A stretch of 64,000 nucleotides of DNA from Seriola aureovittata (lineage: Eukaryota; Chordata; Actinopteri; Carangiformes; Carangidae), in assembly GCF_021018895.1 (NCBI RefSeq), contig NC_079381.1, positions 15,210,501-15,274,500 of the forward strand, read 5' to 3'. The position numbers were made by a program, and so were the translations under genes. Each line of letters opens with the position of its first letter. The first letter of the stretch is position 1. The notes below the pieces were generated by a model. It was not told where the DNA came from. It did not search any database and saw only the letters and a list, made by a program, of their open reading frames with translations. Below, in pieces: positions 1 through 11,720 of this stretch.

Positions 1-3000
1 ATGGATCTCTCAGATGTGTCACCTCTCTTTGGCCCATTGATAGAAAATAAAAAAGGAACCTACAATTGCAGATGTCTCGACAGATGCTTTGCTACATTAC
101 ATATAAAAAACAAAGTGAGCAGCATGCAGTCGATAAAAGCAACATTAATTGTAAATATCATCATTCTTATTCTTCACTAAGATGTAATATAGTGAAATTG
201 TTTTTTTGTACCCCTAATGCTTACTAAAAATACACATAACCTTATATATTGAGATGAAGCCTAATATACACAGTAGTTTAGTCTAATCACTACAAATGAT
301 CTAAAGTAAATAATATCTAAAAATAAAGATGTTTATGTTGTGGATCACAGTATCAGTGTTGCCACTCTTCTATACCTTCTTTCTTGTTGCAAAAGTACGT
401 GATTGAGTATCAACTGCTAATAAAGAAGCAAATACAAACTGCATTCACTATATTAATGAAAATGCTACTCAATCAAACTCTCCAAACCACAAAAAAACTC
501 TTTAACAGCCAAGAAGTTTGATGATCAATTGTATTGATCCGCTGTTCACTCTTGGTTCAATAGCTCCTGTAGGGGCTTGAGATTTGGAAAAATCTGACTT
601 TTTTTTTTTTTTTTATGTACTTTGGCACATTGCAGCTCCCTTGTGATCCTAATAAGCTTCGTGATGGTGAAACAACAAGACTCGGAGCCAACACATCCGA
701 CACATGCTCTGTGGTTTAGCCACCATCTGTGCACAGTGGCAGCAGTGGCTCGCAGAAACCCAGTAAGGATCCACCTCCTGCTCCAGGGGAAGAGTGGACT
801 ACGGCAATCTTTAGTGTATTCTTTCTTTAAAGCTTTAATGCTACTGTGAAACAGTCACACGCTCAACTGACAGTCAGACAGGAGCAGAAGAGGTAGCAGG
901 TGATGTGCATGTGTTACCAAAAAAAAAGAAAAAAAAGAAAAAAAAAGAAAAAGAGACTGATGACATACCTAGAAGCATTCACAGCCAAATGCACACAAGT
1001 ACAGGTAAACACACAGTCCTATACATTGGCTGCCTTGCTATACAAAACAAACATGCCTTCAATGGGTTGTTTCTGTGTTCATGCCGCTGTGTGTCAGGTA
1101 AAGACCTTCAAGGCAGAAAAACACTCTGTCCTTCTCTGTATTTTTTTTTTCCCTTTTTCTCCGTCACCATCTTTTTATTTGTTAAGCTCCCACTCGTGCT
1201 TACCTTTCCCCCACTCTTGGTGTTTCTCTTATCCCTCTCTCCCAGCAGGAAGTTAAAGCGGCATGTGCCCTAGCATCTGCTCCCCATTCTCTGTGTCCAA
1301 CTAGAAGTCGCAGCGTGAATGACAGGACTTGGCTCTGTGGTTAATATTTCCACTCTGTTAATTCACCTTGGACAAACCATGCCTGTCCACTACCTGGGCA
1401 CATGGAGACATGTGGTAGTAGCCTACTACCTGTCCCCTCTCAGACACCTGATATGGACACAGTGTAGCCAGACTCCTAATAGCTTTGTTTTTTTCACAGA
1501 GTAAAATGGAAGATTTTTTTTTTTTTTTCTTTTCACACGTCCACTCATGCTGCTTTAATGAAGGAAACCGCTGCCACAATAATACCTACACACACTAAAC
1601 CAGGATCATTTGTTGCCCTCTCTCCAGTGCAGAACAAGTGTGTAGGTTGCTCTGCGTCAAACCTGTGCGCTTGTTAATACATGATTTTCTTCAGTTGTTG
1701 ATGTAATATAATAGGGGGATGTGTTTTCAACACACATGGGGAAATAGGTTTAATATCTCAATTTATAAGGCAAACTTTTTATGGTGGAAGTGAAATAATC
1801 TATTCTGAAGTAACTGAAAATCATTTAAAAACTCCACAGTCTAGGCTATGTAAATCACCAGAGAAATTACACTGACCAAAAGCCCGTACCTAATCATAAA
1901 ATCTGATTACACTGTGATTGAAAACTGAATGAAAATCTCCCACAGCTTAACTGGAAAGCACCAGGTCGACCTTTCCATTTTGTCCCTCTCGCCATGGGAA
2001 CTAATGCATGTTTCCATCATCCTCCAGCCATCCCCTTTTCCATCACCTTGAGTCCTATCCTTTCATTACTCCGCCTCGCTGTCCTCCCATTTTACATGCC
2101 ACGATGCTCTATCACACACACACACACACAGAAAAGATTTGAGGGCAGATAATGCTGTATTGAGTCCTGGCCTTGTGAATTATAACAGAGAATTAGGGCT
2201 GATTCACTAGTGTGATGCTTCCACCCACCCAATAGCTCTCTCCCAGGCTTTTTCTAGCTTTAGCCTCTGCCCCACACCCACCACTTTCCTCTCTCAGCCA
2301 GCCTAGCAATAAGTCTGTTTAAGGATCTCCAGGCTTGGAGCCTGTTCTGAAGGATGAAGTCTGCATCCATACCATAGATTACAAAGATGAACGACACCTC
2401 AGCCCCTCAAGAAGAGTTCTTTACACATATACAACTCTTGCAGAGGAAAACAATCCTTTAAAAAAAAAAACCCAGACATTGACAAAACAATATAAATTTC
2501 ATGACTGAATTTCATAAAGTTACACACTACATGCATTTCTGTTGATTTCTACACCTCAGAATCTTATTATTATATTACATAATATTTATTTGCAGGTTGC
2601 TTCCTATTGTCTTTATGTTCTAATATTTTATCATTGCGTTGTCATCATTGACATCATTGCTTGTCTCGTGAGCTGGTTTCCAGTTTTACAATGACTATAA
2701 CTGCACGAATACAACTACAGCGCTACCAGATAAAAAAACATTTGCATCGATTATTTACATAAAACGTTATCCTCCTGCTTTGGGTCCTCTAGTGTATAGT
2801 TTGCAGTGAAGTGATACTAAAATAACATTGAGCTCTGTGAGCATGACAGCAATTAAATTGTTTCTGTATGATAATAGAGGACATGGGACCTCTGGATTAC
2901 ATCTCATCCAGCTATGGGGTAGCACGGCTGATAGTGAACATCACTATTTACTAAAATCTTCAGGGGCATTCAGTTAAACAGTTCCCATTATGCCACCCAA

Positions 3001-4849
3001 TGGGCATTTCAAAGTATAATCATACATAAATTTGTTTTGGCCTTCTCAGTGAATGAAAACAGCTATCTTTGTTTTCCATTCTCCAAGTCTCTTTGTTTTC
3101 TGAATGAATACGGTTCAAGGTAAATTAGGCTTTTCAATTTTTTTTGATTTATAAATAATGGCCTTTGACTGAGTATTGTTTTTGCACATTACAAACGAAA
3201 CAATTACAGCATATGGAATCCCTCCATGAGTTTTATTTGATGTAATTACACTTCATGTATAGTAGAAAAAAAAGAATAATAAAACTAGGCGACTGAATAG
3301 TGGAGAAAAAAAAAAAACAATACAAAAAAAAAAAAAAACTGATGACTGGATGCATCAGTGTGCCACCCATGAGACTATCCCTTGAGGAAAAACATTTTGC
3401 ATTTCAAAATTGCACATGTTGAAAAAAAAAAAAAAAAAAGGCTCTGCGTTTAGATAATGGCTAGCATTTGTTTGTTTTTTTGTTTTTTTTCCCTCCACCA
3501 TTGTAATAGAGCCAGGGTATATTTCTCAGTTTAATGACATCCCATGATGCTCACTGTTTGCATGGTAACCAAATATAATTGCCACTGCTCATTCACCACT
3601 GCTTGCTCATTACTGTGGCAAATTAGAACTGCTGGAGAAGAAGAGACTGCAATGCCCCCATGCCCCTAACACCACCCCACCCACCCGCCCACCCACACTA
3701 CATTATGGCTCTTTCATTTGCTTTTATGAGAGATAAATGATATCTTCACATTGACGCAGTGTAAGCCAACTACAAGCACACATGCCCTCCTCAGTGACAT
3801 TTCAGAGGATGAAATGTGATTAGAAAGGTAATGCCAATATTTGCAGTGGTGTCATAAGGGACCAATACAGGATTGCTACAGCTGTTGATAACAAGGCAAT
3901 AAGAGGGCCTGGACAATGAGGCCCTTGGGGTGACTTTGATTGAGGAAAAAAAAAAAAAAGAAGAAGAAGGGGCTGAGGAGTGAAAGGTGCAAGGAATGGA
4001 TTTTTGCTTTTGTAAAGATACATGCATCACAGTGCGGACAAAGGTGCATACAGTGTACTTGTAAAGAGCAGCATGTGGGAAAATAGCAGTGAACACAGAG
4101 TCATTTTGTTTCCCATTTTGTTTGAAGGGACAGATTAGGAAAAAAAAAAGAAAAAAAAGAGAAAAAGTTTTTCAAGGCTCACAAGGTTTGGTCTTTTTGC
4201 TGTGCCATCAGGAGCCGATGGGTAGTATTTAGCAGAACACGAAATAAACACGAGATTCGAACTGTGAAAAGAAGGACTTTTCTCACTGTTAGGGCAAGAA
4301 ATACCCTTACCTTGAAAGCTGACGGGTGCAACGGAGCTATGTGTGATTATAGGTGTTTTTATTTGTTAGGGTGTGCTTGTGCCCATGTACCTCCATCAGA
4401 GGCAGCTGGGGCCTCAGCCCTTGTTATATTCCCTGTCGTTTATCTTGAAGTGAGGCCTTTATTTGTATCTGCAGCTGTCGGCCAAGTGTTACCACAACAG
4501 CTTGTGAAAGTAGACCTGTCAGTGAGCGCCAGCCAGCTGAAGGGGAAGGTAGTCTTTGTCCATTCGTGCCAGATGCAATCAAAAACTCACTTTCACCCCC
4601 TTCCCTCCTGCTCACCCGCATAACCCCCCTCCCTCATCCCTGCCCCCCCTCGCTACTCATATCATAGGAATGTCTCCTCACTTCACCGGCAGCTCCACAC
4701 CTTGTTATATACAGTATAGAGTGTTTCTATTGACACTTGCTTTAACCTATAGGCCCAAGGTTAAGTCTGTAGGAAACATGTCAATTTATCTTTTAATTAG
4801 GCTTGGTAGGAGGGAAAAATAATACACCGTCTTCCAGTAAAAAAAAAAT
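1..4849. other. intronic stretch without genes
   Basis: Ordinary AT-rich intron with many A/T runs (near 603, 918, 1514, 3311, 3421), one CA array and pyrimidine-rich patches (1140-1250, 4580-4650). No splice-flanked conserved ORF and no clear transposon was seen. Confidence 0.6.
2112..2130 (+). repeat. (CA)n microsatellite
   Basis: About nine perfect CA units. Confidence 0.9.
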
Positions 4850-5110
4850 ATGCATTGGGTTGAGATTGCTTTGAAAATGCTAATAGATGACACAGGTCTG
4901 TATAACACTTCCAAGCCCAATTTTAATGGCACAGATGTTCCCAATTGGTGTTTGAGTCATTAATGGCTCCTAGCAAAACACATCTGCTTTCATTAGGACT
5001 AAGGGGAGGGAAAACAAGTAGATCAAATATACATTAATGGGAAATTTCCCCAAGACTTTAATCACTGTGCTTCAAGGGGCCATTAAAGGAACAGCAAGAA
5101 TTGGGAAGAA
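4850..5110. other. candidate conserved noncoding element
   Basis: Non-repetitive, AT-moderate DNA with closely spaced homeodomain/POU-like words (CAATTTTAATGG, AGTCATTAATGG, TACATTAATGGG, GCCATTAAAGG) and no low-complexity runs. Its texture is that of deeply conserved intronic enhancers around neuronal genes. Call rests on texture only; no alignment was possible. Confidence 0.3.
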
Positions 5111-5929
5111 TCAATAGTGAGATATAGAAGAAGATGAGGAGATGTGGGGGAAAAGCTGCTTATCTGCCTCCTTAAGGTACTTAGTTTGGCAGAGCTCGCT
5201 GGTGTTATCTTCAGAGTTCATAGGGGTTAGCGAGATATGCAGTGAGGACAGTCTAATTCCAAACAGTAAATATCTCTGAAGCGATGCAACGACACAAGAA
5301 ACAACTCAAGTGGACATACTCATTTGCTAGCAATGCGTGTCCCCTGCTTTCGAAACGTAATGTCAACCAGAAAAAACTCCTGCAAAGTTTCAACTCAGTA
5401 TTCCACACAAGAGTGCTAGAGAACGGCTCTGAGATAAGACCAAACAAACAGTACGTGAAATGAGAGCTACTGTATGGAAATAAACACTATGAAATATATG
5501 ATGTTGACTACTGTGAAGCACAAAAGCTCAATAATCATGGAAGTTATTACCACTCTGCAACTGTGACCGTACATTATGTCCTTCAAATTAAAATGGTTAT
5601 AGGCTCTACATATTACATATAGCATGGTAATGAAGAGGGACTAAAGAAAAAAAATCTGCATGTATGATTTTGGATATATCCAATAATTCCTAATAGAAAT
5701 AATTAACACATTGCCAATTGTAAATGGTTCAAATAGACTGTCAAAATATGAAAAGAAAATATGATATTACATTATATTTGTTAAAATATGTTGTAGATTA
5801 ATCGGGTCAGGATAATTGTGTCTGTGTTTGAATCCAACATTGTTCTTTCTGTCACTTAAAGTTAAAGTTCGCACATGCTGCCATTACATATTTCTAACGA
5901 GACATTTGCTTTGTTGATATTTGGCTGGA

Positions 5930-6200
5930 TGCAGGTTGTGACATCGGGTGCAACAATTCAAGGTTAGGACAACGTCTGATGCCAACTTCAATGCCACATA
6001 GAATACCGACGGCGGCTAACGTTGATATTTTGTCCGTTTTAAGGTGCGTTGTGTTGATTAACCAAAATCCAGCGTCCTCCACGTCTCATGCCAACACCAT
6101 CTTAACACATAAAATACAGATAATGTCTGCCAAACATCACAGCGTCAATTAGCCGACGTTGAACATCTGTCCAACGTCTTTTCTGACTTTACATTGATGT
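5930..6200. repeat. dispersed fish repeat rich in CAACGTC / GACGTTGA words
   Basis: Recurring motifs are ACAACGTCTGATGCCAACTT, AACGTTGATATT, AACCAAAATCCAGCGTC, CACGTCTCATGCCAAC, GACGTTGAACATCTG and CCAACGTC. This vocabulary (CCAAAATCC, CAACGTC, TGCCAAC) is that of a widespread teleost repeat that often occurs as loose tandem units. Coding potential is absent. The class and the boundaries are uncertain. Confidence 0.5.
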
Positions 6201-6416
6201 CCGCTGCCTGCTGAGATGCTACTGATTGTTCTGCTTATGGTGCTCAGATCTACAGTTTCCATCAAGTGCTTCCTTTTTATTCCCCCTAAACAGTAGGTTG
6301 TTAAAGTAGTCTTTAATGGCAAACCAATCTTGATCTCCTCTCCACATATGCACAGCCAATTATGCTATTATCGGCTTTTTGCAATGACATTATAATGTCA
6401 TATCAGTCAAGCATCT

Positions 6417-6438
6417 ACACACACACACACACACACAC
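6417..6438 (+). repeat. (AC)11 microsatellite
   Basis: Perfect AC array just after the CAACGTC-type repeat region. Confidence 0.95.
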
Positions 6439-7082
6439 GGGCAGTCAAGAGCACATGCATGAACAGTTATTCAATAATCCTTTCCCTTCAGCATCAGACT
6501 TTTCTTTTGTTCCCCGAACTCCTGGTCTCCATCGGTAACTGTTACCCAGGCAACAGAACAGACAGAGAGAAGGTGAGAGAATGGGCAGAAGAGAAAGGGA
6601 GAAAAAACAAAGATGGGAGGATGCAGCCACTCATACTTGAGTTCTGTCTCTCCAAAGGTAAACTATAAATAGTATCCTTCCTCTTTCATTTGCACTGCAA
6701 CTGGAAGTCTGAAGAGAACTAATTTGCTTCGGTCAAGACACTCGCCCAGCGAAACAAGTGCTCTATTACAACGCTTTGTGTCTTCAAGCATGCGGCAAGC
6801 GTGCTGTGCGTGTGAAAGAGGGTCGTCCGGACCGTGTATGTGGTGCACATCAGAATGTCTGTAAACGCTCGTGTCAGGGAACATTCTCCGAATGAATATT
6901 TGAAAAGAGAATTGTTAAAAGAATTGTGATAACTTTTAAGTAGTATATTTTAAGATCGGGCAAAAAAAAAGAAAAGTCAAATGCACAGGGGAAGACATGC
7001 AGAGCAATAACTTTGTTTTCATACAGATGTACATATAGAGCAAGTCACATCTTCATACATGCAATTATAATTGGAACAAAAA

Positions 7083-7339
7083 AGGTCCTGGGTTCGAATC
7101 CATCGGCCAGCTAAGGCCAAGGATTTCCTCCCATAGTCCAAACGCATTTAACTGATGATTTGAAAACTAAGAATCCAAAAGGTGTTAACATGTTTGTCTA
7201 CCTGTGTCAGCTCTGTGACAGCCTGGTGACCTATCCAGGGTGTAGCCTGTTTTTTTGTCCAGTGGTTGCTAGGACAGGCTCCAGCCCTCTGTGTCCATGC
7301 ACACAATAGGCAGTTTAGAAAATGGATGGATGGACGGAT
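7083..7339 (+). mobile_element. tRNA-derived SINE (V-SINE-type)
   Basis: It starts with a pol III B box (GGTTCGAATCC, 7091-7101). It then jumps to TTTCCTCCCATAGTCCAAA, the central block shared by teleost V-SINE-like elements. It ends with the common 3' part (CTGTGACAGCCTGGTGACC, CCAGGGTGTAGCCTG, GACAGGCTCCAGCC) and an ATGGATGGATGG tail. The A box is lost, and part of the head-to-body junction is deleted relative to the usual element, so this copy cannot be transcribed as such. It resembles elements spread by LINE machinery recognising the 3' tail. Confidence 0.85.
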
Positions 7340-10300
7340 AAATACAACACAACCCATTCAAATTCTAAAAAGAGGTGAGTGATCCCGAATAATCATGCGG
7401 AAAAGGGGGGAGAGCTGCGCTGTGTGAATGTTCCACAGAAAGCTCCACAACACAACCGGAAAAACACTAAAGCTCACCTAATTGTCTAAACTGTCTGTAC
7501 CATCATAACAAACAAGGACAGCGTCATTCATGTAAAACTAATAAAACCAGGTCGCAGTCTATAATGTCCATTTGAAGAGTCGCAGTTCCAGCATTCCCAG
7601 AACCAGAGATCTAATCCATGAAGTTCCAGGTCATCCAGTGCCACCTGTGGTCAAGAGACAACCTGCAGGTGTTATCTATAAACCCTGAATGTAGTCTTTC
7701 AGACGCCACTAGCTGCTGCTAACTAACAGTCTGTGCCACCACTGGACATTGGCTACAGCTACTGTTCGTAGTACATTTTAATCATTTAGGCGGGGTCTAT
7801 TGTTAATTGTAAGCCGACACCAAACCATTAATTCAAGGCTAACTTGTGTAGCTCATAGATGTTTAAAAAGGAGCAATAAATAAATAATAACATTTGTTTT
7901 ACAGCTACAAGATGAACTGTACTTCTGATTGAATAATTATTGTCAAATGGGGGTTAGTAGGATTCAGTAATGTTAAATCTTGTGCAGGTGGTCCACTCTA
8001 ATGGGCGGCGCTGGGCGACATGCATAGAACTAGTCTGAAATATCTGAACAGCCCCCCTTGTGGAGAATGTGTGGCTTGTTTAACGTGAATCAAATGTGTT
8101 TGTGCATTCTGAGTAACAAACCAGTTCCATGACATCTGTCTTATTGCCAAATAATACGTAATTAACCACAAACACTGTAAACCCCCATGGACATTTTGAC
8201 CAATAACAGAATAATGGAATAACGTAAAAAATACTGTATGTGTGCACAGAGGGGTGTATGTGGAAATATGTTCAAAATCAATCTAGATTGTGTGATATAA
8301 CTCATTAAAATCTGCAAACATTCCTCTCTCTGCTACTCTCATGTCACAACCAAAGTCTGGACCCGAGCCATTATGACAGTGGCACAATCTTTGAAGCAGC
8401 CCCAGAGCACCTGACCGTGTGTTTAGTGCCCTGCTAAAATCTGGGAACAGAGCAGCTACCAATGAGAGCGTGGGGGAGCTGTGCCAGGAAGCTTCCATGA
8501 AGAGCTGCTTGTACCATTCCCTCCCCCATGGATACGAGCAAGAGACAGAGCCAGGGCCAGGCAGCACACACATAAAGAACACATTGACCTATACAGTGTA
8601 TAGTGGTCTCGAACAAGGTTCCTGTCCTCCTTGTGGACTAATTACAGGAAATTAGATTTTTATACTTGCCCCAAGTGGCCTCATATTCCCATCCAGAGTA
8701 AAGGGGTAATACCTGAATAGACCACTGTTAGAACATGTACAAGTACAGTTGCTTAAAGCAAGTATGCTCTGGTTTCTGCTTGGATGGGGATGCCGCAGAC
8801 ATTTACAGTAATGACTCACTACAGCTCACTGATTAGAAGATTCATCTTCTAAAAAAAAAAGGTAATTATGATTAGAATTAATTACATCAGTTTATTATTT
8901 GCAAGAGGTCACATGATTTGTAGGACGATGATAAATCCAATGGATTAACAACAGATTTACAACGAAAAAAAATTACGAAACACCATGTTCCATGTTTTCT
9001 AATTACATCAACAGTATCATCCCCCAACAGTACGTCACAGCGTTAATGGCTGTGGTTAAGAACAATTAGCACGGCAGCGAGGCGGGTCATTCACTGATTT
9101 GATGGACAAGGCAGAAACAGTCAGCATCTTATCACCTGTCAGGCAGGGGTTTGGTTAGTTTCAAATACAGTGCTTCTGTATTTTTAACAGTAGCCACACA
9201 TCCTTAACGGGGTAGGAGCCCAACTATGTATGAAACAAAAAAAAAAAGAAAGAAAGAAAAACCGCAGAGGCAGAAAAATGAAAAATCTGCTTCCTCTTTG
9301 TTTTAGCTGTGACCTCGTTACACGTGTTGACTTTACCCCAACGCTAGCCATTATCAGGACATGCAAGGTAAAACAGTTTCTGCTGAGAGGACACGTAGTC
9401 TTTCAAAAACACCCTTATGACTTCCAGCAAGAACCAAAAGGATCTCTGTCCGGAAAAGGGACACCAAGACCCACTCCTGAAACTACAGGCACATTTAGCA
9501 TATCCCAGTGGATGAGAGGGTCACCCCAATGTGACTGCGCATTGCAGGAATAGCTGTTTTCATACGAGCACCAAATAGCACGTTGAAGTACTTTGCCATC
9601 ATGGAGACTGGTGCGCTGCTAGATGAAGGATCCCTCTTTCAAATCTATAGTGGTGCTAGAAAACATAAATGGCTAAATTAGTGACTCAGATGCCTGGAGG
9701 GTTTAAATGGGAGGAGTATCCTCTCTGTTAGGCATGTGTGTGGTGTTTTTGTTATTGAACATCTGTGCCAGTCATGGATTGGCTACAATGAACACCGTGC
9801 CAGAGCTGTGGCGCAGGCAGAAATAAAAGAAAAAAATATATATATAACATTTTAACAGATTGCCTGCTGTAGCACTCCTTGGGGCTGTCATTAATGGCTA
9901 TTACAGACCAACCCTGATGGTAGTCATCATCTAAAAATGTTGGATTTCTGGTGCGGTGCCAAATACTGTACAGGCGTCGCAATGTAACATGCAGACAGCG
10001 TGGCTTGAGGCAAATATGGAGATAAGGCTTACGCTGGAACACGAGACACGAGAGTATTTATTCTCTTTGTTGTTAAAAAAAAAAAAGAAAAAAAAAGTCT
10101 TTCTTCTTTGCAAAAAGGGAGATGGGGCAATTACCTTTGGAACTGAATTTAACCTTGAGAAACACAGCACTTCAAGGTTTCTCATGCAACTAACTCCAAA
10201 CTGATCAGAGAAGTTCCAGCAGGTAGAAAGACTGTAGCTGCAGCAGAGACACATTCATGGAATGAGTTCATAAAGATTATGGAGGATGACTTTCAGAAGA

Positions 10301-11650
10301 CCTAAATTGTCAGACAGGGTATGGGAAACACTGGGGGACCACTAAAACTAATAAATAAGCCCTCTGGACAGAAGGCAAGATATTCATCAATGGAGGGAGC
10401 TCAGGGCCGCTCCCCACGGCAGCATTCAGTGGGGGAGCGGGGGAGCGGGGAAGAGCTGAAGGCTCTGGATATTGTTCGGTTGTCACAGATTAAAACGTCT
10501 CTTCAGTGCAGTGTGAACTCGGGAACAGTGCTGTGCACTTGTCTTGGCAGACTGCAGCTGCAAAATGGCCAAAGATGATTCTGACAGCTACATGTCTGCC
10601 AGGCTACAATGCCATATTGGTTAAATGCCAATATGCACAATCTGCCCAGCCCAATACTTGTAACTAATACATTATTTTCCAGTCTTTCACTGACTGGGGA
10701 GTAAGACTGGGTCTTTGTCTGACGTGATGAGCAAGGCAGAGTGCCACACAGCTTGTCGTTAGCTAGGTGAAGTGTGTTAGTCTACCATTGGCAACTTGGC
10801 AGTCGTGATGGAGGTGACTCTCTTTCAGTTGTCATTCAACGAAAAAAAAAAAAAAAAGAAAGTCCCTTGTGCTCATGAAAGCTGAAATTGAATGGACAAA
10901 ACTGAATTTAAGTTAGGAAAAGTCCATTTAAAATAATACATATTGAATTCACTAACTGTTTTCAAGCCATTGGATTTAATTTAAAAAGGTTCTTTGCAAA
11001 TTAGGTTTTGAAATCATTTAACAAATATATTCCGTTTGGACCCTGCAGCATACTCTCGCTGCAGTCACTGTGTTTGATGGTCAGTCTGCCCTGAAACTTT
11101 CTAAAACGTTTACTGCACACGTGACATTGTGAGACACAAAGTACGAGACATGTGGAAACACATGGCCCAATTATCTTTTACTGATGGAGATACCCGAGTC
11201 GGGGTCACCTATTTTCATGTGCCAACACTGTCAATGTTACACAAAAACAGCATTTTTTTTACAGACACGCTTCCTTGATTTGGCACATCCAGGCTACTGT
11301 AATTTGACATCTTGTCAGAGGAAGGCATTTCTATCTCTATAGGGTTGTAGCTGCCACAGCGGACAAGGAGCAACTTTGCTGTGTAGTTTAAAAATAAAAA
11401 ATAAATAAAAAAAGACTACCTGACTTCTACGACCCACAGTCATGTTTTTAAGATGATATTTCTTCTGGCGGGAATGTTCTCCTCAGGTGAGGACTCAAGT
11501 GAAATAACACACAACACACTCCTGAATTCAGGAGCAACAATCCATTCTTCACTTGTATAATGCTGCAGCTTGACTGAAGTGCGCTAGGGGCACAGAATGA
11601 TAAGTGTCATATGACACAGTTTTTAGACTCGTAACACATCGTCACTTTCA
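7340..11650. other. intronic stretch without genes
   Basis: Holds A-run patches (9236, 10076, 10842) and a repeat-free candidate element near 9 kb. The stretch 7560-8060 has a slightly different texture (GCCACCTGTGGTC, GGGCGGCGCTGGGCGAC) and could be old repeat, but I cannot name it. ORFs are under 110 codons and not recognisable. Confidence 0.5.
8990..9160. other. candidate conserved noncoding element
   Basis: Non-repetitive stretch with TTCTAATTACATCAACAG, CGTTAATGGCTGTGGTTAAG and ACAATTAGCACGG. It includes a RUNX-like TGTGGTTA word and homeodomain cores. Inferred from composition only. Confidence 0.25.
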
Positions 11651-11720
11651 GTCTGGATGAGTCGGTAAACCACAGGTTTCTTCTACCAGGGATCAAGAGT
11701 TCAAATCCAGCATGATTCAG
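11651..11720 (+). mobile_element. tRNA-like SINE head fragment
   Basis: The text GTCTGGATGAGTCGGTAAAC resembles a tRNA 5' arm and D-arm (A box region). AGAGTTCAAATCCAGC, about 35 bases later, resembles a T-arm (B box GTTCAAATCC). The spacing fits a tRNA (lysine-like), but the acceptor stem does not pair well, so this is a decayed SINE or tRNA pseudogene and not a working tRNA gene. The sequence that follows shows no recognisable SINE body. Confidence 0.5.

Noticed and set aside
11651..11720. Functional tRNA gene
   Set aside because: Acceptor and anticodon stems pair poorly; better explained as a SINE head or tRNA pseudogene.
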